64,000 bases of DNA, taken from positions 44,867,632 through 44,931,631 of the forward strand of contig OX359246.1 of assembly GCA_947179485.1 (NCBI GenBank), written 5' to 3'. Every line of letters begins with the position of its first letter. Position 1 is the first letter of the stretch. The DNA comes from Allacma fusca (lineage: Eukaryota > Arthropoda > Collembola > Symphypleona > Sminthuridae). Positions 44,650 through 57,778 of this stretch are shown in pieces. The translations under genes and the position numbers were made by a program. Under the pieces are notes generated by a model. The model did no database searches, was not told the DNA's origin, and saw nothing but the letters and a program-made list of their open reading frames with translations.

Positions 44650-47600
44650 TACGGCAAAATAATTTTACACTCGTAACACTATTGTGATACTTGTGACAAT
44701 TCCAAAAACGTTTCCTTAGCCTACAAATAAATTATTATCTTCTTTGAAGTACTTTGGATTCCCTGACCTCAATTTATATATGCATGAGTACAAGTATTAT
44801 TTTTAAAACTATCAAGTATCTTCCTAAAACGCAACTTCCATCAACTGACAGTAACGTATTTGTTAACAACAATCTTTAAAACTATTAATATTCAAACTAA
44901 AACACTTTTTTAATCACGAAAATCAATTTCTCCCAGTTTTAACAAAATTATCTTCTCTCCCTTCTTGATGCTCGATCCTGTTCGTGGAAATGTATGGGAG
45001 CAGGATACGTACATATGCACAGAGTGGATGCGTATAGTCACTCTGTTGTAGCACAGCCCTCCGTCCCGCACACAGTGTTCAGCACTTCAACACATTGTCA
45101 GTCTCAAACCCCAGTCAGGCTTGCCTCTACCGCAGCTATTATTTACATAATGTTAGTGGCGACGTCTGCCTTCTGCCACACAAGTCCATCTTTGTAACAG
45201 AAATCATCGCTGAAGAGGCAGAATGGCTTACATGTGCATGCTTTTGTACATTTTCCTTCTTCAGCGACGAAATGACCAGTTTTCGAAGGCTAACCTTCCA
45301 AGAAGGTTTCATGGAAGGCTGCAGGCCGATTTTTTCGTCGATTGAAGGAATATGGAAGGTGGGCTGAATTCTTTCCTAAAGGTTGAGGGAAGGCTTCCCA
45401 AAATTTACCAAAAATAGTAGGCGAATGAAGGGTGGGTTAGAAATGGCCTTCGAATGTATTGAAGGTTTAACCCGGATAATCCCCTAAAATACAATCCTAA
45501 AGTACGAGTGTTGTGAATATTTACATGGGCTTTCATTCGTCACATTCATATGTGCTGATACAACGATGTGTCGACCAAAACTTCTTCGTTGTCAAATTTT
45601 ATGTTTTGATACCATTTTTAAAATGTTTTAATAAATGAGGGATAAAAATTAAAGGCCTGTATATTGGAGGATAGTTGAAGCAAGAGTGAATTTATTTAAA
45701 TGAATTGTTAAATTGTAGAAAGGCTGCGGGAAAGCGTTCATTCATTAAATTTTGGTAGGAAGGAATATGACATTTTGGAAGAAACTCTCTTTCAAGGCTT
45801 GAAGGAACAGAAATTTCATTCGGGATTTGATTTATATGTACGTACTCCCTGTTAATCGACTCGATGGAAAAAACTTCTGAACTTATACTAAACCTTAATA
45901 TTGTCAGTAAGACAAAACATTGTCTTAACTATTTTAGGAATAACAGAGACAACTCGGGTTACAATGAATAGATTGAAATAATGGATATTTTTCTATATTA
46001 TGGACGGCTATATCTACTTTTACTTTACTATTTTCTTATAAATCTCGTCAGTCACAAATGAGCACACAAGGTGTTGTCCTTTTGTGCCATCAAATATTCT
46101 GCACTTTTTGAGCCCCGTCCCTATTAACAATGGAGATCATCCGAACATTCTAACCCCCTCCATCCGTGATTTAATTTCGACATGAAAAATTTGAATATTT
46201 CTATTTTCAAACTTCGATTTCGGGATTGAGGATGATGTCAATTTGTAAATTCAGTTAAACCGCCCCTTTGCCAGTAATCATTGTAATCTTTTCTGGACCC
46301 CACCACCTGTCTTGATGATGACGTAATAAAAATATTACATTAAAATTAGATTTTCTAGGGTGTAGGGTGTAAAAATCAGCGTGACCCAGAGAGTACCTTG
46401 AGGAAGCTGCTTGTAGTAAGTCAATAATCACTCCATCAAACATTTGAAACCTAAAATAACTGAGCACTAAAATAAATTAAATGAAAACTGTCCAATCATT
46501 TAAGTGCACAAATTTATACCCTTGATTTTACGGAACCCCGGTTTCAGAAATACTTGAAAATGTCGACTACTATGGAAATAACTACGTATAGGTCTGTTGT
46601 GTAAGGACCTTTCGGAAGTGAAATTTTCCCTAATCCAATCAAATAAATAATTTACCGCAGGAGGAATCCGCCCATTGAAATACTATTCACAACAATTCTC
46701 CCCGAAAAACTGAATGCTCTCAGAATATCCCAATCAACCATCTCCGAATTAATTGATTATTCGTATGTGCTCAGAAAATATGAATACACATCAAAACTGG
46801 GGGTGTAGCATTCAAATAATCATAAGTTGTTACCCTGGCCCTGAACCTTACAACAAAGATGGTCAGGGGTTACCGTTAAATTTTTTTAAAAGGTCACCCC
46901 TAAAATACATACATAATACCGTTAACTTTAATAGCCATCCCAAAATTTACTACTCTGGTCCCAAAACAAACTTCCGCATTCATCAGACCCTTTTGGTAAT
47001 GATTAAATAGTTGAACCTCGTTCACTCAATTTGTGTAATCTCACGTTGCCCCCAAACTCTCTCGACTGTAGTCGATTCGTGGGAAGCACTGCTGGCTCCT
47101 CCGTATGCATATTTATGTACATGTGCGTGCCTGGCCTGTCCTGGCACTTAAAAAGTGCTACTTGAGCAGAAGCTATATCTATGACAGTGCTATATATGAC
47201 CTGGATGGAGTACTCAACATGGAGGACACTAAAATTCTCACAGGATGAAGGTCCAAGCAGAATACAATAGAGCCAGGGGATGACAACATGCTACAAGGCT
47301 ATCTCCGGCGCCTGCGTCAGTCTTCCCCTGCCCTCTCTGGTAAAGTGGAGGCGCTCAGTTTTGAATCCAAACGGCCGTGCTTTTTGTGCCGCATATATAT
47401 TCGTTTCTGTGTAAACCACAGCTATAGCTCACACAGCCCCCAGCACTGTTAATACATGTGACGGCTTTATCATAGCAATGAGCATCCTACGTGCTTCAAC
47501 ATTCAATACTTGCAAGTTGCAATGTAATAGTTGGGAATACAAACGGTACGGAATAGTATACACCGAAAGTCTTGTTATTTCATCATCTGTATAACATAAC

Positions 47601-47739
47601 TCACCTCAACTCAGCTTCCAGTAGTATCTGAAGTTGACCGAGAAGCCCTCATTCCTTAAATGAAACTTGAGGCGTATTTTTTTTCCTAATTTCTGAATCT
47701 TGTTTAAAATTTAGAAGAAAAAGTTAAAGTTTAGAAGAA
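44650..47739. other. Intergenic region between SF3B1 and PHB2 start codons (divergent promoters)
   Basis: The two genes are transcribed away from each other. GC-richer patches at about 44950-45200 and 47030-47450 probably hold the promoters and untranslated exons. A dispersed GAAGG-rich repeat (about 45385-45820) lies between. The rest is AT-rich without a gene. Confidence 0.5.
45385..45820 (+). repeat. Dispersed repeat, copy 1 (GAAGG-rich)
   Basis: The reverse complement of 59255-59695 aligns along its length: AGTAGGCGAATGAAGG, CATTCRTGTG-type, TTTTGATACCATTT and AAGGCTTGAAGGAA segments occur in the same order. The two copies are diverged and in opposite orientation. It is full of GAAGG words. 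Family unknown. Confidence 0.7.
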
Positions 47740-49512
47740 ATGGCCCAAAGTAAATTTAATGACCTAGCGGGTAAATTAGGGAAAGGTCCAAGAGGTCTAG
47801 GACTGGGCCTGAAATTATTAGCTGCCGCTGGGGCCGCTGCCTATGGAGTTAATCAAGCTATGTATACCGGTAAGACAAAATTCTATTCTTAGATTTAAAA
47901 ACAGACTCATATTGACAATGAATAGAGTCGGAGATATTTTTAATTGAAGAAACATTTTTGCATTTAAGTTTGAACGAATTGTGTGTTGGCATATACTGAG
48001 GTTATGGTTTGGAGAAATGACGATGATTAAATGACATTTTGAAGTGGCGATTAAATATAAAAGCGTGTGAATGTACTGGGTTGAAAGTATTCGGATATTT
48101 AAATTATATGGGTGTAATTTTGTGTTACAGTCGAGGGCGGTCACAGGGCTATAATATTCAGTCGTTTGGGAGGAATTCAAGATGATATCTTCACAGAAGG
48201 ACTTCACTTCCGAATCCCATGGTTCCAGTATCCTATTATTTATGACATTCGATCCCGCCCGAGGAAGATCTCCTCACCGACTGGGAGCAAGGATTTACAG
48301 ATGGTTAATATATCCCTTCGAGTGTTGTCGAGACCTGATGCTCTAACCTTGCCGACTGTGTACCGACAGTTGGGACAGGACTACGATGAAAAAGTTCTCC
48401 CTTCCATTGTCAACGAGGTCCTGAAGAGTGTTGTGGCGAAGTTCAATGCGAGTCAGCTTATCACTCAGCGTCAGAATGTGAGTCATTTTTTGAAGGGTTA
48501 TTTTAGCTTTTTAGATCTTTGAAGGGACTGAGGTTGAGCGAAGTTATATCGATTGATGCTTGTCATAGGTATCCCTTTTGATCCGAAGAGAACTGACGGA
48601 GCGTGCTAAGGATTTTAATATTATTCTGGATGATGTTTCCATCACGGAATTGAGCTTTGGGCGGGAGTACACAGCTGCTGTAGAGTCGAAGCAGGTTGCT
48701 CAGCAAGAAGCTCAGAGGGCTGCCTTCGTGGTTGACCGGGCCATCCAGGAAAAGCAACAGAAGATTGTTCATGCGGAGGGAGAAGCCCAAGCTGCACAAA
48801 TGATATCCTTATTCATACAACTAATTTTGTTCTTTTCAGGACCTTCATTTATTTTATTTTTATGAAAAAGCAGAGAGAAATGAATGTTTATGATGATCAA
48901 GTGCGAAATATTTGAGCCAGAAATCTTCCCACTGTAATCTTGATCAATCACAGGAGATCTATTGTGATTGATTGTAAGGGCGGTGGTACATTGTAGTATT
49001 ACAGCATTTTTTTCTGGTCGGTTTTCTCTAAGTTAGTTTTATCTACATGAGAAACATTCGACCATGAGAACTTCTTTAAAGATTTTGAAGAGTTTTCGTA
49101 TAAACAATGCCACAGTATTTCAAATTTTTAAATTTAACAATGAAGACTTCCTGGTGCTGATCAATGTCTTTAGTAATCTGAAAGCATTCGTTTCCCTCCG
49201 ACTCGGTTAACCATGGTAGAATTTATTTGGTATTGTAAATATGAATACGATGTATCTCATGAAGCTAGGCAATTGCTTTTCCAAAATTATTTTCCTTAAC
49301 GAAATGTTCACTTGGGTGAAGCGCTTTCACAGAATCCAGGTTATTTGAAGCTGAGGAAGATCCGGGCGTCCCAAGGCATCGCAAGAACTATTGCCGGTTC
49401 CCAGAACAAGCTATACCTCAACGGAAATACTTTGATGCTGAACATCAACGACTCGCAATTCGATGAAGCTATGGACAAGTTGGGGGATGCAAAAAAGAAG
49501 AATAAATTTTGA
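47740..49512 (+). CDS. PHB2: Prohibitin-2, 4 exons, 303 aa, with a U12-type AT-AC intron
   Basis: Scaffold protein that forms ring complexes with prohibitin-1 in the inner mitochondrial membrane. Exons: 47740-47869, 48131-48477, 48569-48802, 49312-49512. The phases match and the length is close to human PHB2 (299 aa). Residues 1-40 ([20 protein letters not shown]) are the membrane anchor. The PHB domain includes [37 protein letters not shown] and [21 protein letters not shown] coiled coil follows ([11 protein letters not shown] to [14 protein letters not shown]), then [21 protein letters not shown]. The family match is near certain. Intron 3 is not GT-AG: it starts ATATCCTT and ends AC, see the separate entry. 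AATAAA for 3' end formation lies at 49617-49622. Confidence 0.97.
48803..49311 (+). other. U12-type (AT-AC) intron of PHB2
   Basis: The exon ends ...GCACAAATG and the intron starts ATATCCTTAT, the exact minor-class 5' splice site. The 3' end reads TTCCTTAACGAAATGTTCAC|TTGGGTGAAG: TTCCTTAAC (49292-49300) is the exact U12 branch consensus, its A is 12 bases from the AC end. Joining the exons gives [12 protein letters not shown], matching PHB2 proteins. No GT-AG alternative gives this protein junction. Confidence 0.93.
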
Positions 49513-49519
49513 ATGTAGG

Positions 49520-50444
49520 GGTTTTTGAATTGACCAGAGTTAAAACATTGTTGCAATTGAAATTGGTAGAGACGAACAACGATCACATGTTCAATAGGAA
49601 GTATTCAATTTGTTCTAATAAATGAAACGAGTTCTTTTATGCAAGTATGCAATCAGTATGGGTCAATTTAACATGATTTTGTAGAGAATAACTTTATACA
49701 CTGTCAATCTTGTAGGAAAACAAATAAGGGAGTAAATATGTGGTTTCTTGGTGGTTATTCACCAGTAAAATATGCTTATCGTTTGTGTTGCTTTTTACTT
49801 TATTGGTTAACCTTGGAATGCAAATGGTGAAGCACCTGACAGATGCATGAAAGTAATCATCGACTTGGCTAATTGGACAAACAAGGAGCAAAAGCAAATA
49901 AATAAGTATTTTGTATCATGGAAATTACGTAGTCAGCATTTAAAGCCTCGGGAAAGAGACTACAGTAGTTGGGGCTTGCCCACATTCATTTCAGAGACAT
50001 TCTCATTCTGCATTTAAAGTTTCTGCCGCTCTGCTGATATTGCATGTGTACCAGGGTGCGCTCACTACAATATGCGTACATATAATTATTCCAGTAAGAC
50101 GATCGTGAGTGTACCAGCGCCACCGCGTGACCATGAAAGCTAATAAAATAATAATGATAACCATTTTTAAACAGTGAAGAAGCATTCTTCCTTTCCCACA
50201 ACAACTTTTGGGGCAAATTTTGTGCATCTACCAGCCTGCTTTTATTTTGTAATATACTCACAATTTTTAACGCTACATAGAAAATAAAATTGCCAAAAAT
50301 TCTGCATGGAAATATTTGAAACGTACATCGTGTTACTTGGATTTAAATTTTTTGCCAGTGAAATGACAAATGTTACCAGGTCCGTTAAAATGATTTTTGG
50401 AAACTGGGGTAAGGGGATAAATTTCTAGTAACTAATTCGTTTGA
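49520..50444. other. PHB2 3' UTR and intergenic, no further gene seen
   Basis: After the polyadenylation signal at 49617 the sequence has only short overlapping frames of no coding character. The frames at 49986-50261 on the minus strand overlap each other and look accidental. Confidence 0.4.
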
Positions 50445-50452
50445 GTGCATGA

Positions 50453-50992
50453 TAGGGGTGAGCATAACGAGACAACGAGACGAGAATCTCGTTTGTCTCG
50501 TTCTTTTTGCATCAACGAGACCGTACGAGACATCTCGCTATATTTACCGAGAATATCGTTTGCAATTAAATCTTGTTTAAGCTAATATCAGTGGAAAAAA
50601 TTAGGTGTTTTGCTATACCATTTAGCCAATTGAGACGTTTTGCAACTCTTGGTTCTAGCTATTATTACAGGAGGCCTTTATTTACTTTTTTCAGTGTTTT
50701 CGTGTTTTCAAATTTTATGGTCCAAACCCCAAAATTTATATTTTGCGTCTTGAGATTAGTTTGATAAGTGAAAATTATATAAACGTGTAAGTTCTCTTAC
50801 CAGAATTTGTGCAGGCAACTATTAAGTTGCATATATTTCAACAAAAAACCCATGTTTTTGCCCTGTCTCGTTTGTCTCGTTCATTGCTTACTCTCGCTAC
50901 TCTCGTTTTCGAAATATCTCGTTCTCGTATTTTTTACAGAAACGAGAACGAGACAAACGAGAATTTTAAAACCAACGAGATATTCACCCCTA
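50453..50992. mobile_element. hAT-type MITE, 540 bp, with perfect 8-bp target duplication
   Basis: The ends read TAGGGGTGA... and ...TCACCCCTA. The flanks carry identical 8-bp GTGCATGA copies (50445-50452 and 50993-51000). Short TAGGGGTG/CAGGGGTG-like ends with 8-bp duplications are diagnostic of hAT transposons. The subterminal parts are dense with CTCGTTTGTCTCGTT and its complement (ACGAGAC), likely transposase binding words. No transposase is encoded, so mobilisation would need one in trans. Confidence 0.92.
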
Positions 50993-51000
50993 GTGCATGA

Positions 51001-51667
51001 GTGTAATATGAGAAAAAGTTTCGCTTTTAAGTTATTTCTTTGTATACGTATGCACATAAATATGTACGCTTAAACTGCTCCTTCCTATTTTCTGTAATAG
51101 AGATTCGAAAAGTTATTCACCCAATGCACACTCTTAGGAGGAAAGCACACCCTTGTTGTTTCATTACATGGTTCAAAGTTCAACTCTAGAACCTTTCACA
51201 ATCAAAGAGATGTGGCTAATACTTTTTTTAATTTTGACAACCAAAATTATCAATCAGTTTCTCCGATGAATGAATTCATATATATTTCCTTGAGATAAAT
51301 ATAAGCAAGGACTTTTTCCGTATTGAGCAAACACACGAGGCGATAAAACCAGAAGGAGTGACGATCAAAAACTTTTTTTATGGGTAATTATAGAAAGCAT
51401 TCAATTCTGAGGTTGAAATCCTCTCACCACTTCATTCAATTGCCACACTCCAATACTTGCTTCATAAACGCATGCTAGTTGTTACAAGAATAATTATTGG
51501 GCTTCCGCTCGTTACTGTTATATTTTTCCTGTTATTGTATTAATGGATAATACAAAGTGAAAAGTCCTACAAAGAATAACGAAAATATTTGTTAAAATTA
51601 TTGTTGTGTACGCTGTGAATTGTCGTGACCCTAAAGGAGTCCAGATTCAAGGAATTACGAACACGAA
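51001..51667. other. No gene seen; upstream of the small membrane-protein gene
   Basis: AT-rich. The first exon and promoter of the gene at 51668 probably begin within the last 150 bases (around 51600, where GC rises). Confidence 0.35.
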
Positions 51668-52122
51668 ATGAGTGCTGTTTCAGTCAATGGACCGAGTAAA
51701 GTTAGTATAATGTTTACGTGTTGTTTCTTTTTATTGTTAGATGTTTTTCAATTTCGTTGTAGTGGGTTGACAAACGGATATATTAAAGTAAATTATATTT
51801 ACAGACCTGGACCCTTAAATAAATAATTTATGTAATATATAAATAAATAATTACATGTGGAATTAATTTGGCAATACTATAGAAGAGTATCACTCATCTG
51901 AGGTCGTGGATAATTTTTGCAGTCATTTCATTGATTGCCAACGTACTCATCTCCATCGCCCTCCGCAAGAGTTTTTGGGTCATTCTTGAGCTCATGATTA
52001 CAATCTCCATGTATGGCTTTGGTATATGGGTGGTACATTCTCAAATTAAATCCATCCGGCGCTCAGGCACGGAAAACATCTCCAGTAGGTACGAAGTTTG
52101 GAGCACCGGGGATGAAGTTTAA
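51668..52122 (+). CDS. Small two-TM membrane protein, probable two-exon gene (~75 aa)
   Basis: Exon 2 (51923-52122) is convincing: two hydrophobic segments, SLIANVLISIAL and FWVILELMITISMYGFGIWVV, then HSQIKSIRRSG and an acidic tail ending STGDEV. The exon follows a TTTTTGCAG acceptor. Exon 1 (51668-51695, MSAVSVNGP) is my best guess: ATG in a good context, a CCGA|GTAAAG donor and matching phase 1. The open frame of exon 2 extends upstream to another acceptor (CTATAG at about 51881), so a different first part is possible. The last helix with VVHSQIKSIR resembles the end of arthropod DUF4728-type four-TM proteins, so this may be the last exon of a longer gene. AATAAA occurs near 52192. Confidence 0.5.
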
Positions 52123-55100
52123 AGAATTTTGTAGTACATACATAATATCTATACTCAAACATAGATACGCGTTTATTTTTAAAATGTAAACAAATAAAAA
52201 ATATTTGGATATTCATAAACAATAAAAGTATTGTGTATATGGGATTTCATAACTTGATAAATAAATGGCACTTGTAATTATGAATATGTAATTATTATGC
52301 AAACCGATTTTGCAACCTTTTTTCGCTCTCTGAAGCCTTCACAAGCATTAAGTTGGATTTGTGGAAACAACTCTTACTGACTTTATGGGCAATGTGGGGC
52401 TCTGTGGGGAATTTGAAAATTTCTTAAAAATAAAAATGAATATCAAAGGAAGATAAAATCAAGAATAATTTCTCCAAAATTAATAAAAATATACGCTGTT
52501 TGTATATATACAGGTTAAAGGATTTAAAAATCTTTAAAAACAATGAAATTAAGCCAGAGATATCAAGAATCACTCTTGTTTATCCAAAATGTTCTGCGGA
52601 TACAACAGGTCCGTAAAATTCTTACTGTTAGTAGATTGGGAAGCCAGAATAGCTTTTAAAGGTACTATTTAAATTATTTCCCTTAATTAGCGAAAAATTA
52701 TTTGTGCGAAACAACTACTATGAAATGATTATGCCGTCAACTGATCATAAGATCAAATAAGAATTAAGCATTGTAGGGTTTGGTAGAGTAAAATATTTTA
52801 ATTTTCAAAAATCGTTTACAAAGCCAGGTTTCTAGTGCAACTAAATGAATTTATTTAACTCTTCATCATTTAGTTACTTTCATTATGTAAGGAACGGCAC
52901 CACCTGATTTCAATTATTTCAGATGCTCAATGGAACTGAATGCCGTCATTCAAATTCCACACGTTGTTACAATAATTGACAATTTTTCCAATTTCCGGAC
53001 ACAATGTTGGCAAATAGGCTAAAAAAGCTTAAAATTTGCGAAAATATGCTGAAAAATTACGTCACTCACTATCAGTAATTAATTTTATCCGTAGATACAC
53101 ATAATCATGTAATTATTACTTCAGCACGATCAGTTACAGACTTGTCCCTTAGTATTCTCACGTTCTTTGGCAGCTTTCAGAAAACTAGGAACTTACAATA
53201 TGTTGTTTACAATCAAATATTTTACGGGCAGATAATCATGCGTATATAGTACAAATACTAAAAACATGGGCAAATTTGAGAATTTAAATACAAGAGTGAT
53301 ATAACAATAACAATTTAATAACAATCCAGTAGACTAGTGCAGGGCTTTTATCCACAAAACCGAGCATATACGTTCATATGACAATTTATAAAGCTCCAGA
53401 GCATGTGTTATAATCAAATAAACAAAGTATTTATTTAGGCGTGTGTTGTAAGCAAGCTGATTTCACTTGTACAACCACGTAAATATGATCATATGGAGCT
53501 TATTCCAATAGGTAAAATTGGCTTTCCTAAAATGTATTTATATCTACGTAATTATTATACTACATAACTCCTTTTATATAATACATACGTGCGTGTCTTG
53601 CAACTGACTGAAAATAATTAAATATAAAAAATATAATTAAGCATTATATCTGCGTGAAAAAACTTTGAATTGTAAATCTTCTAATAATTCAAACTATGTA
53701 TGTATATGCTCAACACTTCCCCATAAACAATGTCTGCATTCTTATAAATACATACTTACTTTGGGGATTAAAATCTCTTATTGTTGTTACGTATTATTTT
53801 AATATTTTCATATAACTTTCTTATATCATTCCTTTTTACCACACAATCACACAAGCTTTTCATTCTGCATATACTAAATACTACATTCTCGTTGCCTGCA
53901 ACGTCGCTGACGCAGCAGCCGCATCCTTCCAGTTATTTAACATTCGCGGAATGAGTGAAATATTCTTGTTAACAATAGAATGGTCGATAACAATTATCTC
54001 CTTGACATTTTAGTTTCTAGCCACAAATTATTACAGACCCTTTATATATGTCCTAGTTTTCTTCTTGATGAGAACATAATAATATGTATGTATGTGTACT
54101 CACATATGTATGTATATCTACTACAGCCTATGTATCTATAACAGTTACTGTAGGTATTTAAATGCCTAAAAGGGAAATTGTCAGTACAGATAGGTGGAAT
54201 GAGCTAACTCCTTGAGGATCTCTAATAAAAATCCGAGAGACATTTGCAGGTGATTACAACATTTAACACAGTAATAGAACGAGACTGAGACTTGACACAA
54301 CGGGAAAAACGTGGGAACATACTGTAAATATATACGAACACTGAATATAGACAAGGATCAAACATTTAGTGATAGAAAGTAGGCACTGGTAACAAAGGCC
54401 GAAGAAATTACTCGATAACGTCAAACGTCAGTAATGTAATGTATACAGACATGGCCTGGCATCAGACTCATCTGGCTGTTGACATGAAAAAAATGAAGTT
54501 CAACGTCATTTGTGATTACAGCCATGTAGATGTCATTTGCTCAGACCCATATGTAGTAGATGCCTAATATTAATTACACCTCATGGAAATGTCAGTAATA
54601 TCCATATAATATTTCAGGTTACAGAATAACTCCTCAATTGAGGTTACTTAATTACAAATGCGATTATCTGTAAGTAAGCAGATCGGGATACACTATGTTA
54701 CGACTACGACACCAATTAATCTAAGCTCAGGTACAATTTATCTGTAAAGACGAGGAAATATCTGTGATCACTCCGGAGTACTGGAGTAAATTATCGACTG
54801 GTAGTAAGTACAACATTAAAAATTAATGAAATGGTAAATCCCGGACAATTATGGTTTTATGTACAGACTACAGATAATGAACCATTTTTGTATTTACAGG
54901 ATGCCTTAGATATTGTGACCCTCCATCTATAATTACTTCATTTATTTTAGTCTAGCGCTTGAGGGGTAATAGAGGATTAACCAAGGACTTTTGTTTGTTC
55001 CTTAGGGGCATTCGAACATCATGGCAAAGGATTTGCCTTAATTTATACAGTTTTAAGTATAATTATGGCTATGGTATTACTGTATTTATAATTTACACAA

Positions 55101-57778
55101 ACATCAATGTATGCATATAGCAGGGTACATACTGCATTTGGTATACTTATATGCAATTTAATACATAAAACTCATCAGAGCATTGTGATCATGTTCAAGA
55201 TTATAAGAATACCACATGGTATACTTCATGTTACAACAATGTATATATATATTCTCTAGTTTCGTAGATACAGTGTAGTAGTATATAGTTGTAAAAATAA
55301 CCCCGGTATTTCCTCCCCAATCCTCGGACCCATAAGACTCGTTTTTCCCGAAATCTCCAAAAATTGTCACATGTATCACTTGCTTTTACAATCAAATACT
55401 GGATCCCATCTCAATAGTATAGCTTCAGTTGATAGTTAAATTGTGTTATTCTGTATGTAGCACTATATAATTAGCCTTAACGTCACTAACATGTGTACAT
55501 TTACCGACGGAGAATAGTTGTATATACATATGTCAAATAAAGCCATATAAAGTTTTGAAAATGTAATTTCAATAAATTCTAAGGACCGCTTGGAATTTTG
55601 TTCTCATTCAAAACTCATTGGGATTTTTACTTTTAATATTGTGTACGGGTTTCACTCCTATTAAATTCCTGGCTTGTTTTTGTACAAATGAAGTACAATT
55701 CATTGGAAAGTGTTATAATTAGATACACAGAGATTAGTACTGGGCAGTGCATTTTAAGTTTCCCTAATTACTGGGGGTAGAAAGAAAATGAGGTTCGGAT
55801 AGATTGTTAGACTTTGATTGTGGCTAGCAATTATATCTATCAGTGTGACCAACTTTAAATTTTCAGAACGTATTGTATATAAGTCCATGACTTTTCAATT
55901 GAGATGTAAGTATGTCGCATGACTAAAGAAAAATTCTTAGTGGAACTTATAATTAGTCAATTTTCTTCATTACTCTGAATGTCGGATTGAACTTGCGTAT
56001 AATACTGCTGGTTAGTTGCTTTCATTAGGAAAAGCGATGGCATTCTGATTATTTATTTTAATACATGGGGCTTGTGTCACTTACTGTATTTATTTTTACT
56101 TTGGAGCTTCTCCCTTGTCATTCCGGCTGTCCGTAGGTCTTTCGAGTAATTAATTATTTATTTTGATACATTTCGGTTTGATTCTCGTACCCTCTTCTTC
56201 TCGTCTAGTTGTTTATCAGAAATTGTAATATTCGACAGTAAATTACTACCACTGGGGTTATTACTTTAATAATAATTTAAGTTTATCGGCTCAACCATAG
56301 GACGTTTTTGGGCATTCATTATTAGCGTTGGTTTAAAATACTGCTCAAAAAACGTCCATATGTATAGATGTATTCTTCCAATACTATGTATATTATTGCC
56401 ATTTCTAATATCTAAGATACATCTATGTATATCTAAGATCTTAATATTAGGAATAATAGCTTGTGCCATTGTAATTTCCGCAATGACTTTCCTCACCACG
56501 GAATACGATTATAGTATGTACAAGATGTGTCACAGTACCTTATAGGACTACTGTATAGTGCTGCTTTGAGGCTAATGTACTTCCTTTGAGAAAGTTACAT
56601 AGCAGCAACTTTCATTATAGTTGGTGTATAATAGCATCAATAGCATATGTAAATCTATTTGTATACAACAATTCAAATATATTGAGTTATTGAGTATTAC
56701 ATTTTCCTATGCATGTAATTATTTTAACTTGTACTATGCTAAAAACTTGTCTGTCAATAATGTGACATTATCTGCGTCACATATGTATGCATAGATACTT
56801 GACGACAAAAAATTGCAAATGCTTAGTAACTATAATTCATAGACCAAAATTTTCTACCTTCATGCATTTTACCCAATGCGCTATACTGTTTTACAGTATA
56901 ACCTTTTTTCTATAGGAAATATACTGTCTAAATATGTATATTTATTACATATTTATATATTTGAGGTTACATGTGGATAGTTGTACTAAAATTGGTAATT
57001 CCTATAATATCCACATCTAAATATATAGGTTCCCATTTGGAAAATTGTTAGGTCGGAATAAATTCTTACATATGTAATTACTTGTGAGTATATGTGTAAC
57101 ACACAAGTAATGTGTAGACATACAATCTACAGTATCAGTAGTAGCTATAGTAGCTATACTTCATGTTTTGGACGTAACTTATATGTAGTTTCACGTTAAT
57201 CCTCTATACTATTCCTAAAGGAGACATACTCATTCTGAGGCATTATACATGTCCCTTTCTGTTTAAATGAGTTATGCCACACGTGACAACAGACATAACA
57301 TATTGGGGTTATCTATACGTAAGAACTAATTACGCTAATAATAACAGTAAGCGAATCCAGTTGTACACTTAAAAGACCTTATATCTGTAGAGCTGGGACT
57401 TGCAATTGTTGAACTCGTTGTCTGGATTGTTTGATGCAGAAATTAAGCATTAAATGCAGGAGTATTAAATATGTTGTATATGTACGTATGTATGCATGTA
57501 TATACCTTATGGTTTGGCTCTATATATAAATACTTAAACTCCAAGCAGCACTGGGCTTAATAATTTTTAGTAGACATTTGTCTTGGTAATACTATAACAA
57601 CATCACCAAAAATTCTCATTTCTCATCACACAATATTTGCAATTCAATACTGTAGAAATTGGTGGCCGGAAATGCTTTCTGACGACCTTCTGTATACATT
57701 TGAGCCTCTTGTGTACATGTGCATGTATAGATTTTAAGTTGAATTTTTAGTTTGAAACTTTGGAACCTGTTCCAGGGA
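52123..57778. other. Gene desert of 5.6 kb, AT-rich
   Basis: I find no gene, RNA gene or clear transposon. Short runs of TATGTATGTA type occur (near 54084-54115 and 57480-57500). A short GC-rich island at about 53893-53960 (GTCGCTGACGCAGCAGCCGC) stands out and could be a regulatory element or a small exon. A 61-77 codon frame pair at 56266-56545 overlaps on both strands and reads as chance hydrophobic sequence. Confidence 0.5.

Noticed and set aside
50573-51073. Three plus-strand frames in and next to the hAT MITE
   Set aside because: They lie within or run out of the MITE and show no transposase motif.
56266-56545. Overlapping hydrophobic frames on both strands
   Set aside because: Hydrophobicity follows from T-rich sequence; no start context, splice sites or conservation signal visible.
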